A DNA stretch of 64,000 nt from Agelas oroides. Lineage: Eukaryota > Porifera > Demospongiae > Agelasida > Agelasidae. Both the position numbers and the translations under genes were made by a program. The notes beneath the pieces were generated by a model. That model did no database searches and was not told the origin of the DNA. It saw nothing but the letters and a program-made list of their open reading frames with translations. Shown one piece after another: positions 11,051-24,126 of this stretch (position 1 is the first letter of the stretch; every line of letters starts with the position of its first letter). Location of the stretch: assembly GCA_949130485.1 (NCBI GenBank), contig OX422187.1, forward strand, positions 6,331,705-6,395,704, given 5' to 3'.

Positions 11051-14000
11051 TCTTGCTGTCAGCCTCTCCTCTAAATCACAAGTGTGTCGCTTAAGTTCCT
11101 CCATCTAATGCGTGTGTGATCAATATATAGGTGCAGAACTTTATAGAACTAATTTATCGGTGTTAAGTACAGGTTCCTCCCCTCACCTCTGACATTAGCC
11201 TAGCCTTCTCCACCTCCAGGTGGGAGACTAATTGCTTTTGATCCTATGAAGGTGTGAGGGTGTGAAGGTGTGAAGGTGTGGTAGCACGGAAGGAGAAACA
11301 AACTGTTCAGTAGGTCTTAGGTGTTTATTTGTCAGACACAAGCATTACACTCTAGTGCATGTACATATAAACATAGAATCTCATACACATATATCCCTGC
11401 TGTTTTGCAGATGGTATCTACACATCTGGTTTATTGTACGAAATAGGACGTGTGTGCATATTATTATACAAAATGGATGTGTGCACATCAAAATGGGCAG
11501 ACAAATGAGATCCAAAAAGATCAACACCCAAAACTAAAATCTCTATGTACATATGTCACAATCCACAACTGTGTGCTGACCTCATATGCTGCTTGTGCTT
11601 GCTGCAGTCTCCCTGCCAGTTGTTGGTTTACATCCTCCACCTCGGCAACCTAGGAGATGCAAATGCTTTCACACACAATGGTTCTACTGATGTCCTTAGG
11701 ACTTGTAAAACAGACCTGTCTCTGTATTGCCTGTTGCTCCTGTGCCTTGCTCTGTAGCTCTTGATATTTCACCTTCAGGTCCTTGTACTTGTCACAAACA
11801 CTCTTACATTCACTCTGTACAGGGGAGGGGTAAGCACACACAGGTTGGGACCAGGGGAGGGGTAAGCACATACAGGTTTGGGCTGAGAGGGGTCACCACA
11901 GATCGAGAGGATTATGATTTTGGGTAACACTGAGTACAAAGCAAGTACATGCTAACTTAGCCTCATACCCAGGCCACGAGGCTAACGCTAACTTTACAGA
12001 TTCTCACTCTTTTACACCTTCACCCCTCACTCCCTTATATCCTCATACTCTCTCACTCTTGACCCTCATGAATGTTTTATACCCATTCTGTGACAGGGGA
12101 GGGGGAAAAGGGTCAGCTACTGTAAACTGCTAGAGGTGATGAATACAAATCTGATAACTATGCAAGCACAAAGAAATTTTCATTCCATACACTCTCACCC
12201 CCCACCTCACATATGCTCACACCTTGAGTTCCTCATACGTGGCCATTCTGTCTTCTTGCTCAGAGTCTATTTGTGCCTCCTCGTCACTACTGCAATGAGA
12301 CATCTGGTTGCCAAACTCATCATCTGGAGAGCAGGGTTGCGCAAGGAGGAGAGTGAGAGGAAAGTGGAAGTGGAGGGGGGATTTAGAAAGGAAGCATTTA
12401 CCAGATTGTAGGGAGGGTGATATCAGAGAGGAAGTGAGGGAGCAGGGGAGTGAAGAAGTTCGTCTTCTTTGAAGGCTGACATTCTTCTGCTTCAACTCCT
12501 CCACCCTTGCATACACATCCTGTATGTTGTGAAGAGATAGAGAAAAAGGAAAGAAGAGATAGAGTAGGGAAATGAGGAATGAGGAGGGAGTGAAGGGATG
12601 GTAGAGGAAGAGAAGGATACTATAGCAGAAATAACTAGCACAAAAACGTACAATGGTGGACTCAGCAAGCCTCCTGTTCTGGTTGACAAGCTTCTTTCTG
12701 AGCTGGTGTTTGAGGCCCGTGTGCTGCCAACTGTGCACTTCCTTTAAGTGCTGCTTAGCTGATTTCTGGAGGGACCAAAAAAAAAAAGGGCATAGCAATG
12801 AAGTAGGTGTATGTACAATTGAAGGGCTGGGAAATAAAACTCAAAATACTGATAGTTACAAGAACTGTACAAATTAAAAATGCACTCCAGTATACGCTAT
12901 GAACCTAAGGCCAAAATGTGGACTTTTTATTTTCAGCTGCTCCTGAAACACATTAAGATAGGAAAACTTTGGATCATGAATCATGTGGATGGCTAAATGT
13001 GCAAAGTCTAAGTGTACACAAGATTTATTTGCACCAAACTGCTCCCTCTACCTGATAATGCCCAAAAAGTCAATTCTTAGTCCCTTATCTAAAATCATCC
13101 TCTCCAAGATTCCACCTACAGTCTGACCACATCACCAACACACACACAAAACAAGTGAAAGGTTTACACATGGATTTGTCCTGGGACTACTTCAATTCCA
13201 CTCTACAGTCCAAAACTTACACTTGATCTCAAAACAACAATTTGGCTATGTTGGCTTAATAAAATTCGACACACACCCCTACTGAAACCAACTAAATCCG
13301 ACTCGAAAGCTCAACTCCCTCCATACAAAACTAGGTGTTTTTTCCTGCTCACCTCTAGGCCAGGGAGCTATGTCCACAAACCTGCTCAATCCCTGTCACT
13401 GCCCCTATAGACTGGAGCCAAGTTACACACATTCTCGATAGGCCTAGTACAAAAATGGGTGGGGCCTACAAGGCCAAAAGTTACCTTTCTACAGTACCTT
13501 TGCCAGACAACTGTGTAATGACAACACTAAAATAAAATCATAATCAAAATAAATAAAATAACAACCGCAACAACAACAACAAAACACTAGAATACTTTTC
13601 TAGCTCATTGAATGTGATACTTGGCTCTTTGTGTATGCAAAGCTTGCTGGAATGTATTTGAATGTGTGTTGGAAAGGCTAAGAGCCATCCTGAAAGACGG
13701 GTGGAAGATTTTTTCAAAGTTCTATCCGGCCACATGAAAATGCTGCCAGACCACTACAAAGGGCTACACACCACATCAAAGGGACATGCCCCTCTTGTTG
13801 ATTCCAGTTGTCACCATGGTAAAACATAAATAGGCCAATGAATTTCGATAGCACCATCATGGCACCCAACCTGCAATTCAAGATTGTCCTAACATAAGAA
13901 CGATGCACACATTGTCAAATCTTCATAATTCCGACTTTGGTATTAGTAGTTAGTAGCTACAAGTTGGGAAGAACACTATTTTGTGGATTAGTCCATTTTA

Positions 14001-16506
14001 CCTTTCATCTCTTGCTCTGATGTAAAGCAAAAACCATACATGCCTACACTGAGTGTGTGTACATGTGTCTATACTGCATGCACCCAGCAATTCAAGATTT
14101 ACCTGTTGGGGCTGCTTTGTTTGTTTCTTTGGAGATCGCAGGGCACTAATTAAGTCATTGATCCTCTTAGTCAGTTTTGCCTTGAGGCATTGCTGCTGGA
14201 ACTCTGCCGCTTCCAGCTTCTTTTGCTAATAGGAGAGTGAGAAGGAGGGAGAAGAGGGAGGAAGAAAGAAGTGTAGGAAGGGATGGAGTGGGGGCCATGC
14301 TGCTAGACACAAACTGTGACCTCACCAGCTCCTTTTCACTCCTCTCTAGAGTTCCCAATTTCTCCTCTAGTTGCTGCACATGGGAACTAAGCTCACGGTT
14401 CTGAAGCATGTCCTTATGCTGACTGTACGGTCCCATCTTCACTCTCTGCAGTTCCTCCTCAGCTTTCTCTTTGTCTGCTTGTGCCTGGGAGAGTCTTGCT
14501 GCCAGCTGGGAGAGTTTATCGTCATGCTGCTGCTTCAGTCTTTTCTGCCCCTTTTCCGCCTCTATCTGTGTCACGCGGAAGGACTTAAAAACGGATTGAT
14601 ACATGAACATAGGCTCTGCCTCAGAAAGTGGGTGCTCAAAGTTCTATCAGCCGCAGTAACAATTAGCTATTACTATGAAGCTTCACTATACTAGTATTTA
14701 TTGTAGGGAGAGACTGGGAACAAGGCTAATTCTAACTTGTGAACTAAACTACCTTTAATACCAGGCAATCCTGCAACCAAAACCTGAGTCTAGTGGTAAC
14801 TATGCACAGGACGGTACATGCTGCATATACTGTCTGCATGCTGTAGGATATTACTATGTCTACCAAGAATCAGTAGCATTGTAGCCATTACCCTCAGAGT
14901 GAGTGTTTACACACCTGCTTCTTGGTGCTGAGGTGTGCTGCTTGCTGGAGTCTCTCCACCTCCACACGGTGCTGATGCTCCATCTCACGAATTTCTTCAG
15001 CCGTGCACCGGTTAGAAGTACATGCTTTCTGGAGTGCTTCCTCAGACTGCCGTCGTTGCGAATGCACCTCAAACAGTTCCTGGGTAAGCTTGTGCCTCTG
15101 TGCAGCAAGTTTACCACTCCACTCTTCCTGCAACTGAAGAGGGTACTTCAAGTGATGTTCATGCTCTTTGAAAGCCATTATGAACGATTTATACTTGATA
15201 GGCCATATATATCAATCAACATCAATCAAGTTTTAATGTTGCCTGTGGGATTGCAGCCAGCCTATGCACTTGGGTTCATTGCAGAGTTTACAAACATGCA
15301 TGTTGAGAGGTGTCTGAGAGGAAGTATAATGGCCTAGCTCAATCTGTAGTTCCTGAGGCCTCTACTTTAATGGATTGAAACCAGTCTAAAGGCTATCTCT
15401 TCCTGTGAGCCCAAACAGTATGTGCAGAGTATGTACATAGGGGTACATAGGGGTACAACACAAACATCAAAAAGGTGCTGGATGAAAACAGATAGTCGAT
15501 AGTGGGAAGCCATAGCCTCGTTCCCAGGCCTCACCCGTTTTTACCTTCTGTTTGCGTTCACAGTAATACACGGGAGCGGAGGACTGGTGAAGAAAGCCAT
15601 GGGCTGTGTAGAACTCCTAATGCGCAGGTAGTACAGTCATATACCCTTTGAACTAGTGGACTTATCAGCATCCAGAAACTCATTTAGGATGCAAACCGTT
15701 TTTGCTTTGGCAATACTCATTAAGTAAATACCCTAGGTATTTATAGCATAATGAATTGGTTGGCAACTTAGATACAGCTTTCCTTGAAAATGTTTGACCT
15801 TGGTTTTGCCTGGGTTGACTTGGATTTGCCAGGTACAACACCATCTTTGACTATGTCCAGCATGACCTGTAAACCTTCTTTACCAGCAAGTATATAAATA
15901 CAGCATACATGAGAGAAGGAGCATAGTCTTTATGCAGCTACGATAAATGACATGCATGCACTAGTGCAGTGTGGTCTCCAATACCTGGGTCTGAAGTTCT
16001 CCCCTCAGCTCCTCCCTCATGTCTCGCCTCTCCTTCTTCCACTCTGCCAGCATAGCCTCATGTGCCGTCTGTGCCGCCTGCGTAGCCTCATCATGCCTCT
16101 TCCGCACGGCGCGCAAATTAGCGTTGAAGTCCTTCGTCAGGCTGTCACGCAGGGACTGGAGGAGAAAGGGGACACAGCCACTAACCCTCCTTTCTTCCAG
16201 GAAAGGGAGTGTTTGCTCATAGGGTCAGTGACTCCCAACATACCTGCACCTCACGGTTCTTTTCTCTCTCCAGTTTCAACCGCAACTCTTCAATCTTTTC
16301 TCTGGCGGTCGCCTGCTCCTTCTCCCTCGCCGCCTTCACCTCGCGTACCTGTAGCGCAAAAACAAGTTAGTGTACGCCCCCGCTAGGGAGAAGAGGAGGT
16401 GGTACGAGGTGTCTACCTTGTCACGGTGGAGCTGTTTTCTGAAGGATCTCTCTTGTTCGAGCTCTTGTTTGAGCTGCGCTACCTGCCGCCTCTCTTGGTC
16501 CGCCAT
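11051..16506 (-). CDS. Long coiled-coil protein, JAKMIP-like
   Basis: Twelve exons with consistent phases give about 518 residues, almost all coiled coil. Exons (minus): 16417-16506 (ATG), 16244-16348, 15985-16155, 14915-15127, 14326-14565, 14103-14225, 12652-12765, 12402-12519, 12223-12323, 11716-11814, 11581-11649, 11187-11243, 11051-11104 (the first listed is the start exon, making thirteen segments in all). All junctions are GT-AG. The N-terminal blocks (LKLEREKNREVQSLRDSL) and the acidic stretch followed by a helix (SDEEAQIDSEQED, then KVKYQELQ) resemble Janus kinase and microtubule-interacting proteins, which bind microtubules and motors. That resemblance is from memory. The 3' end is uncertain: an 18-bp exon at 10058-10075 reading ELAVQ-stop fits the phase after exon 11051-11104. 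A MITE fragment and C/T-rich introns lie within the gene. Confidence 0.7.
15515..15580. mobile_element. Half-copy of the 9-bp-TSD MITE family
   Basis: The left terminus TAGCCTCGTTCCCAGG and adjacent family sequence are present inside an intron of the coiled-coil gene. The matching right terminus is missing, so this is a truncated copy. Confidence 0.6.
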
Positions 16507-17114
16507 TACCATTCAAGCCGCTCAGAGGAGAGCATGCACATTTCCGAAATGACAGATGCAATAAACTCTAAGTACAGACGCCTAGCGAACCAAGTAATTA
16601 GCACAGTGATCACAGTGGATCCTGTCATACGAGCTACGCCCCCTTTTGCAAGTAATAACGCGGGGGGAGGGTTAAATTAACCTAATTAATAATTAATAAC
16701 CGTTAGGCGTCTCCGTGGGCACCCTTGGTGGTGGGATGTGGGACTGCCACTAGTTGGAATGTTTTGTTTGTGTGAGCCTATCCCATTTTGATTGTGCAAG
16801 TAGCTAGCCATGCACACTACTAACATGTGTATTGACTGTAGCTATAGGGCTTCTTCCAAAGATATACCAGAACTTTTTACACAAGGTGCACCAAAATCTC
16901 ATCTCACAGCCAGTCGTTTTGCATTGATTGTGGACTATAAGTTCATTATTAACGGTCAGTTTATAGCTAGCCATTCATTGGTGATTGTGGAAGGCGTAGT
17001 GGGAAACTAGCTGGACCAGTTTCAGAGAAACAAGACTGACTGGCTGAATAAAATACTCATGCTGACAGACATGATACAAGGATGATGAATGACATTTCCA
17101 CTTTCATTGCCCAG

Positions 17115-17228
17115 GTAGTCAGTCCTCAAGTTGTCATAGTACTTCTCCAATAGCGGCTCTTCCAGAAGAAGACCTCTTTCAGCTGAAGTCCAGTGACCAG
17201 CTACACAGAATGACCCTTTCAGAACCAG
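17115..17228 (+). CDS. Orphan plus-strand exon
   Basis: A strong acceptor (CATTGCCCAG) and a perfect donor (CAG|GTAAGTG) bound 114 bp that is open in one frame: 2 nt, 37 codons, 1 nt. The peptide is Ser-rich and then acidic (ALPEEDLFQLKSSDQLHRM), which looks like real protein. No partner exon with matching phase was identified on either side. An opposite-strand reading is also open, but lacks comparable splice signals. Product unknown. Confidence 0.4.
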
Positions 17229-17234
17229 GTAAGT

Positions 17235-17490
17235 GAAGTGCTTGTGACCTTCCCTCTTTCCACCCACCCTCAAACCCTCACCCTCCCTTCTCCCCCCTCA
17301 CACTGTCACATCCTCTCTCCTTCCCATCCTTACACCCTCACCATCACACCCTTCCTCCCCTCCTTCCCATACTCACACACTCCACCCACCCTCAAACCCT
17401 CACCCTCCCTAGCTTCTTCCGGGCCTCACACCCCATCCTTACATGCACCCTCCCTCCGTCACCCTCACACCTCTCTCCTTCCCACCCCCC
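17235..17490. repeat. Pyrimidine-rich low-complexity tract
   Basis: About 250 bp dominated by CCCTCACCCTCCC-like units on the plus strand. It follows the donor of the exon at 17115-17228, so it would be intronic if that exon is used. Confidence 0.6.
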
Positions 17491-18627
17491 AGTGCCCATG
17501 TTTAACTCATTGCATGCAGTTATCCAGTGGTGTTTAGTAATGTGAAAATTGTCATTGAGATGTCGGAGAGCCCATGTTGACAAGCATGTTAGTTAGGCTG
17601 GACTAGTGTATCTAAATAGCTGATCACTGCCAAGTAGGCTTCCTCTTCTTGTTTGAAGCCATTCTCTGCTCACTTTACACTGTTGCCAACTAGCCTGCCC
17701 AATTGTACCACTTAACACTTACAGTCCCGATATAGAGCCAGTTTCCAAGTTGTTAGAGGGTAGAATTTCTACCTCCAGTGAAAACTGGAGGCTGTTTGCT
17801 CCCTGTGTTCAAGTATAAGCTTTGTGTCTGGCTGCCTTGGCCAAATTAATGATGACCACCCCCTCCTACTACCATTCCATAGGTGTGACCTAGCCTCAAT
17901 ACTACTTACCATAAAGGGCCTACCCTCAAGCTTTAGGTTCACAATGAAAGGTGAGTAGTACTATATGGATCACATACGAGGCCTTCCACATGGACTAAGT
18001 GGCGATTATTTGTTAATTTGGGCCACATATGTGGCCTCCAATGTGCATTGAGTTAAACGTTTGTACACTAGATAGTGTGGTGAACTTAAATTCAACCTGC
18101 CCACCTGGATTTTAGCACCTCCAAGCCAGAGAAAGCATGCTGTGTGAGACCAGGCTTATGGTCCACACCAGTGCAATATAACAAACAGACTAGGACAAAT
18201 AACATGGGATTCAAACCAATACTTTTGGGTTGGGTATGATAAGCAACTAATTCTCCACCCATGCTGCCCCTTTAACTACTGTGTCTTTCATGAAGTCGTG
18301 CTTCCTCTTAACAATAGTGTGTATACAAAAGGTCAGGCCTCTTGTGTGGAGCCCGCAAGGGAAGTTTTAGTCTGGTATTTCTCACTGCAAGCAATGTACT
18401 GTCATTATTCTGATACTACATATGCTAAAAAATAATTAGGTTGTGACCTCACATTAGATTGGATCCATCACAAATTCCTGTGGAATTGGATCCGTACATA
18501 AAATTACAGTTATTAGATTCATGATGAATTCCTGGAATTGAATTTCTTGCATAAAATTGGATCATGTGTAGTATTAGAAACTGACTGTACCAATATGGCT
18601 CTCTTGTCTTGCTCATTCCTTTCACAG

Positions 18628-19756
18628 TGATGGGAGTAGCACTGGGCTTCTTGTTCCTCGTCTGCAAACTGACTGTGGCAACAAGAACACTCCTGGCCAA
18701 ATGTTTTATGCCAACATTGTTGGAGTCAACTGTACCATCTTTCTGTCAGTGGAATCCACTGATAAATGGCTAAACATTGACTTTGGAGTTGAGACCAGTG
18801 TTGTAATCATAACTAAAACTGAAACCCCTAACTAACTACTAGGAAAGTAACATCTATAACTATAACCAACACCCCTCAACAGTGGACACCCTCGATATAA
18901 TGGACAATTCTGGAAGTCTTGACTGTCCTTCCATTCACTTCAACACTTAAGCAACCCCAGAATAGTGGACACCCCGCTACTCCGCATAACGGACTGTTTT
19001 GGTGGTCTCAGCTGTACATAAACAATCTTAAATGGCCCCAATTTAGTGGGCACTCGTCAACATTTTCAGCAAGATTATCCATGATTGCTGCTTGAGTTAA
19101 AACTTGATTGCTGTAATCAATATTGCCTACCTTGAATATCCTGACTACAGCAAAGGGGTGTGGCTATGTGATGCAAACATCAGCTATTTCAGTGCCAAAC
19201 ACATTCCACTGTTTCTAGTGGCAGTGCTTATCTTGCTCATCCTCTTCCCCTTTCTTACACTCTGGCTTCTTTTGGTCAGTGGTTGCAGGCCATATCACAC
19301 CTGAGGCTCTTGTCATGGGTCAACAGTGCCAGGCTGAAACCTTTGCAAAGCAACATCACTACACATGTGGACTGCTTCTTCTAGTGTTTGCTTTTGCTCC
19401 TCAGCAAGACTCCAGTGTTAACCTGCTAGCAATTCTAGTGACAATTAATTGGGTTTCTTGTAGCATGGGCCCAAGTCAGTTGAGTTTACCGGAGCTGATG
19501 TCTAGATGCACTGGAATGTTAATTTGTTCTGAACGTGATCATCTTAGATGCTGCCACTTACCATGTCAATCACTCTAAAGGAAATCTGTATGCTGTTGGG
19601 ACACCTCTGTCTCCATAGCATTTACAACATTTATTGGCATCCTTCTCTACCACATCTTCCAACTGTGGAAGAAGGCTTCTAAACTGAACCTAAAGTTCAA
19701 CAGACCAAATATTGTACAAGCTATCAAACACCCATCAACAATCCTGCAAGAGTAGT
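18628..19756 (+). pseudogene. Relic of a sponge-type multi-pass membrane protein (C-terminal region)
   Basis: Conserved blocks of a family I recall as the membrane-spanning C-terminus of large extracellular sponge proteins appear in order: FYANIVGVNCTIF (about 18695-18733), LEYPDYSKGVWLCDANI (about 19131-19180), KHIPLFLVAVLILLILF, FAFAPQQDSSVNLLAILV (about 19390-19445) and TFIGILLYHIFQLW (about 19628-19670), with a stop near 19756. They lie in different frames with segments missing, and a transposon fragment (about 18869-19105) sits between the first two blocks. The gene is therefore dead. The first block follows a good acceptor at 18627. The family assignment is from memory of similar proteins. 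Confidence 0.6.
18869..19105. mobile_element. Fragment of the pogo/Tigger-type MITE
   Basis: About 235 bp aligns throughout with the internal part of the complete element at 43855-44287, including the repeated phrase GTGGACACC versus GCGGACACC. Both terminal inverted repeats are missing. It interrupts the membrane-protein relic. Confidence 0.7.
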
Positions 19757-19923
19757 GTCAGACTTTGTAGTAATCTCTGCATACTTGAGGATAACCTAGA
19801 TGGAGCTTTCTGAACTTGTGCTTTCTGCATTTCTATGGTAATTCTGCTGACACTTTTATTGTGAAGTTATATGATTGTAAATATTTTTGTTATTGTCTGA
19901 TTAATTTTTCATTTGTTATTTCT

Positions 19924-19937
19924 GTTGCCATAGCAAC
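19924..19937. promoter_or_regulatory. X-box-like RFX motif
   Basis: GTTGCCATAGCAAC is a perfect two-sided match to the RFX X-box pattern (GTNRCC, short spacer, RGYAAC). It lies downstream of the membrane-protein relic, not at an identified promoter, so function is uncertain. Confidence 0.3.
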
Positions 19938-20416
19938 ATTACTATTGATTTTCATTAGATATTGTGTGTACATGGATTGTACATCAAGCCTGAAAGAGTG
20001 TGCAAGATCAGTTTTGTACCCTCAAACATTTGCCAACTCATTTTTCATTAAAGCAGTTTTTCTTATGCACATCTATATGAAAGCCATCCACATGGCATAA
20101 TTTTAGTGCATTTTCTGGTCACCCTAGCACAACTGCACGATGACTGAGGCCAGGTAGTGGATGATACACATTGCATGATTGTGCATGAATGGAGCAAATC
20201 TGTATGTCACAGGTGATGAACTAATTACATTGCCATGATCTATCACTGAATAGAGCGGTGACTATAGTTTAGTGTACTGTGGCTACTCAAGGGGGAAGTC
20301 TCTGGCACTGAACTCAGGCCTGTCAAGTCACACTCAATTGACTCCTTTCATATGCTTGCACACAAAACTGGATTATTCTCATGCACTTTTGTTCATGCCA
20401 AGGCCAGGGTACAGAT

Positions 20417-20827
20417 TAGTCTCGTGCCCAGACAACTTTTCGCCGAGCGGGAAAGTAGTCTGGTGAACTGCCTATACCGTTTTGGTTCCAATATTTTGAA
20501 ACTACCATGACGTCACGTCAACTGGATTGTAAATTCAAAAGCGCTCTAGTAAACAGCAAACTCCTAGACAGCCTACTCGTGCTCCTTTCGATAGATACAA
20601 TAGCCTAGTCTACTCACGGCAGCTAGGGTTGCCTGATCAATGTCCATTTCGCTAGTAGATCGTTGGCACACAATGTGGAATGCAATCTTCGATGATGTCA
20701 AGCGTTAAATTAGAAAAGAACAATGCGCCAGCATTCCAGCGCACTTGAACGAAAACGGAATAGGCAGTTCACCAGACCCTTTTTTCCGGCGGGCGCACGC
20801 GAAAAATGCAGTCTGGGAACGAGACTA
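20417..20827. mobile_element. MITE, 9-bp TSD family, long form (411 bp)
   Basis: Starts TAGTCTCGTGCCCAGAC and ends GTCTGGGAACGAGACTA. Inverted homology continues about 60 bp inward, including GTCTGGTGAACTGCC and its complement. The exact 9-bp duplication GGTACAGAT flanks it at 20408-20416 and 20828-20836. No coding sequence. Confidence 0.9.
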
Positions 20828-20836
20828 GGTACAGAT

Positions 20837-22080
20837 GGCATGCATTTTATCCTTATCTAGGCTCATTTATGCACCTATACACACACACCACATTACTCAG
20901 GCCTGGGTTGAATTCCAAAACATGTTCTACGCAGCCAATGGCTACAAGTTGACGCTATTCTCCTTTCCAGGCCATTCTGCCAGTATAAAAGTAGTTCGTA
21001 TTACTGGTGGTTTTGTTGTGTGAATTAATGTGGAATCTCTTGCTCATTCCCATCATGTTCTCCATTCTGAATAGAATTAGAGGAACAGGGCAGCAGTGAC
21101 TTGGTGTGTATGCCATCACTGTCTCATAACTGGACAGAGTAACCAATGCAATTCAATCAGTAATCTGTCACAAGATTGTAACATTTTAAGAACTAGCCTA
21201 CAGTGTTTACTGAAACAAACATGGTTATATTTTAATCATGAACACAAAGATGCAAGCCCTCACACTGATCTGACCACCCGGGTCCACCTGGTGAACCTGT
21301 AGCTAAAAATGGCTATTAGCCTCATTTTCTCCCCAGTTTTTGAACGATGCTAGGAAATATTACATTCCTTTGACTTCACATTCATCGACTAATTCTCCAC
21401 CCTTTGACTGCTGTGTCTCCTTACATAGAAGTTAGCTAATGCAATGATGTTTTTCAATGTATGTAGTATAGGTATGTTGCCATGGAAACCTAGGTAGTAG
21501 AAATGAGGTATGAACACACAATTCTTTCTAGTAATTCCAAAGGCTGTATGTCCCAGAACATCACACAGTCATCAATGCTCATGCTTGATACTTCACACAA
21601 ATACTACCACCATACAGCAAGCAACGGAAAGCCAGGTGGTGGCCTAAGAAAGAGGGTACACAGTCTACTCTCTGGTTACTCTCTCCCCACATGAAGTATC
21701 CCAGCAGCTGCAACTTATTAAATCATACAAATCCAGCTGTAAATCTGCCTTATTCGTGCCTTCCCACCCGCCCCATTGCACAAAACAGAAATCATGATTA
21801 TACTCAATATAGACAAAAAGGTGGCTTACAAACAGTTTCAAGACAGAGGTCTTAGCCGTTTCCAGAAGTAGCATTATAGGAGACATCATCAGCTTAACCA
21901 TCGGCGGCTTTCCAGTCAATTAAGATGCTGCACATAACTGAATATTCCACATGTTACATTTGTCAAGTCAACCCAATCCAGTGCTACCACAGAACAAACA
22001 TGACACCACTAATCATATTCTTGAGGACCAATGAACGGAATGTTGCTTAGGGGTGCCACACAGAGCTATCTAAATTCAAC
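20837..22080. other. No gene recognised
   Basis: No multi-exon gene could be supported. A second X-box-like motif, GTTGCCATGGAAAC, lies at about 21477-21490. Confidence 0.35.
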
Positions 22081-22499
22081 CTATTAATATGCATAAGGGG
22101 AGGGATTGCCTGACTTCCAGCCTGAATTACATGCCTTTAATGCGATTCATTGATCTCAATTTGGACATTAACGACAGTCACAAGCATCCAAGGAGGGTTG
22201 ATTGGACTCATAGCCCGGTTCTGTTTGGGTTTGAGTCCATGAAAGGCTTAGGGCATACTCATAAATATTCAACATCATTTACCCATTCCTTTCAACCCCA
22301 AGCCAAGCTGCCAATGCTTCAACAGAGGTTCATGAGAGTCAACATACTCTAACCCTCCCATTGGACAGCTGACTGAACCCAGGGTTGTTCATGGGTAATG
22401 CTGAGGTCTAGTTAAATCCAACTCATTAATATTCATAAGGCGGACAGAAACCCTCCAGATCTTAGAGCTTGGTCGGGCTTTAATTAGATTCATAGGCTC

Positions 22500-22564
22500 A
22501 ATTAGGGTTAGGTATTTTAGGGTTAAGGCAAACTAGGGTTAGGGCTAGGGCTAGACTTAGGGTC
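22500..22564. repeat. Degenerate interstitial telomere-like repeats
   Basis: Several AGGGTTAGG and TAGGGTTA phrases, interspersed with variants, occur directly upstream of the TTAA-flanked element at 22569. They match the metazoan TTAGGG telomere unit, but the array is short and irregular. Confidence 0.45.
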
Positions 22565-22568
22565 TTAA

Positions 22569-23574
22569 GGTGGCAGTGAAGTCTTTCGGTGGAGGTTAAC
22601 GAAAACATAAACATGGGTTACAGTCAGGACCAGGGTTACTCCTAGTTTCAGGGTTAGGGTTTGCTTTAGGGCAATCTTGCTTTGTCTAATTTTAAAAAGG
22701 GCTTTAGTAGCTCATTAATATATTCATGAACCCCAAATTGCCACTCGATGGACGCATCTACATGCTCACTGTAGGTAGCGTCCTAACCACCAATGTATCT
22801 CAAATCAGTCTGTCCCAGCTTTTGTTCAGAGCTACTCCCAAAGTCAGGCTAGACTCATGTTTGTCGCTACTCTTGGAATGGACAACTTTGACTGCACCAA
22901 AATGAATGCACATTTCAAAAAATTCCCAGCTTGTCTACGGGAGGGGCTCATTCACGAGTGGAAGCAAGCATTAGCTACTAGCCCCACCTCTCACCCTTAT
23001 GTCGCTAAACAACTCACGGTTCTGTTCCCCACACAACTCCTCTGCAGCTTTCTTGTCAACGCCAACGTAGTACCAACGATATATTGCGCATTCTAGTTAA
23101 AGCCCAGCCCAGCACTCGAAGCACCGGGCCACGATCACCTACTAGGCTTGGCATACGATTGCGAGACCTGGGCCTGCCCAATGAGTACAGTCTTGGCCAC
23201 TGAGGCCTTTCTGCTGCTTCTAGACACAAGCTTGCTTTCACAAGCAGGCACTTCACACTACTCACAGCTACTGACACAGCTACTGACACTACAGCACTCT
23301 ACTAAACTCCTTTTCTTGTTTTAAGTCGATCTAAGCTTATCTTCAAAGTTCCGACCACCACATGAGGGGTTCCGCCAGGCCACATCTTAACTAACTTAAT
23401 TATAAACTGATCATTGGATGTCAAAGCCGACAGGAAATGGGGAAAATCTCCAATTTTACGGACAGTGAACGGATGAAGACTCCCGAATCGGACTGTGCGC
23501 TAAAAGTTTACAAAGACACTATCTGCTTGGATTCCAGGTTTGTTGACCTTGAAAACACAGGGTTCCCTGCCACC
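22569..23574. mobile_element. TTAA-flanked non-autonomous DNA transposon, copy 1 (1006 bp)
   Basis: The ends are inverted (GGTGGCAG and CTGCCACC) and directly flanked by TTAA (22565-22568 and 23575-23578). The whole length matches 25547-26540 at high identity. TTAA duplication is the hallmark of piggyBac and Kolobok transposases. No transposase is encoded. A short open frame inside (about 22857-23096) is shared only in part with the other copy and is not treated as a gene. Confidence 0.8.
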
Positions 23575-24126
23575 TTAAAAGAAAAATTCTGAGAAGAGGA
23601 CAACCTCTCTACAAGGGACAAATTGCCCTGTCCCCAATGAATCCTTTGTTCGGACTGTACGCGTAGCTCAACTGGCACCATCGCTTCCTATCTGAGACTG
23701 AAAGCAGTGCAAACTGCAGGCATGTTTTGGGTGTGGGAGCAAGACTAGCTAGCTAGGTGTAGTCTTGTATGCATGTAGTAACTGTTACAAGAGTATAACT
23801 ATAGATATAATATACTCTTTGTCTCTTGAGAAGTGTTACATGCATTCAAACCTGTATCAAGCTATCATGCACTTTGAGTCTCCCAACTAGGCATCTTCCT
23901 GGAAAAAGGCAGGCCTAGATGCAATAATTAAAGTCACCCACTGGAATTTATGGCCATGCATGCCATACAATTACCATCATGCTTCCAAACTTATGTGACC
24001 ACTGCCACTGCATGGAGTACCTGGGACTACTATTCATGTATGCATAATTATGTAACTACCTAGTGATGTAGGTGTGATCATAATTAACATCCAACACTGC
24101 CCACCAACAATACTTCCAAAGTTGAA

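Noticed and set aside
22857-23096. Short protein gene inside the TTAA element
   Set aside because: The second copy (25790-26041) has a different C-terminus because of small changes, so the frame is not under constraint.
23100-23230. tRNA-derived SINE head
   Set aside because: The stretch with GCGAGACCTGGGCCTG looked faintly like tRNA promoter boxes, but no A box or cloverleaf could be drawn, and it lies inside a TTAA element.
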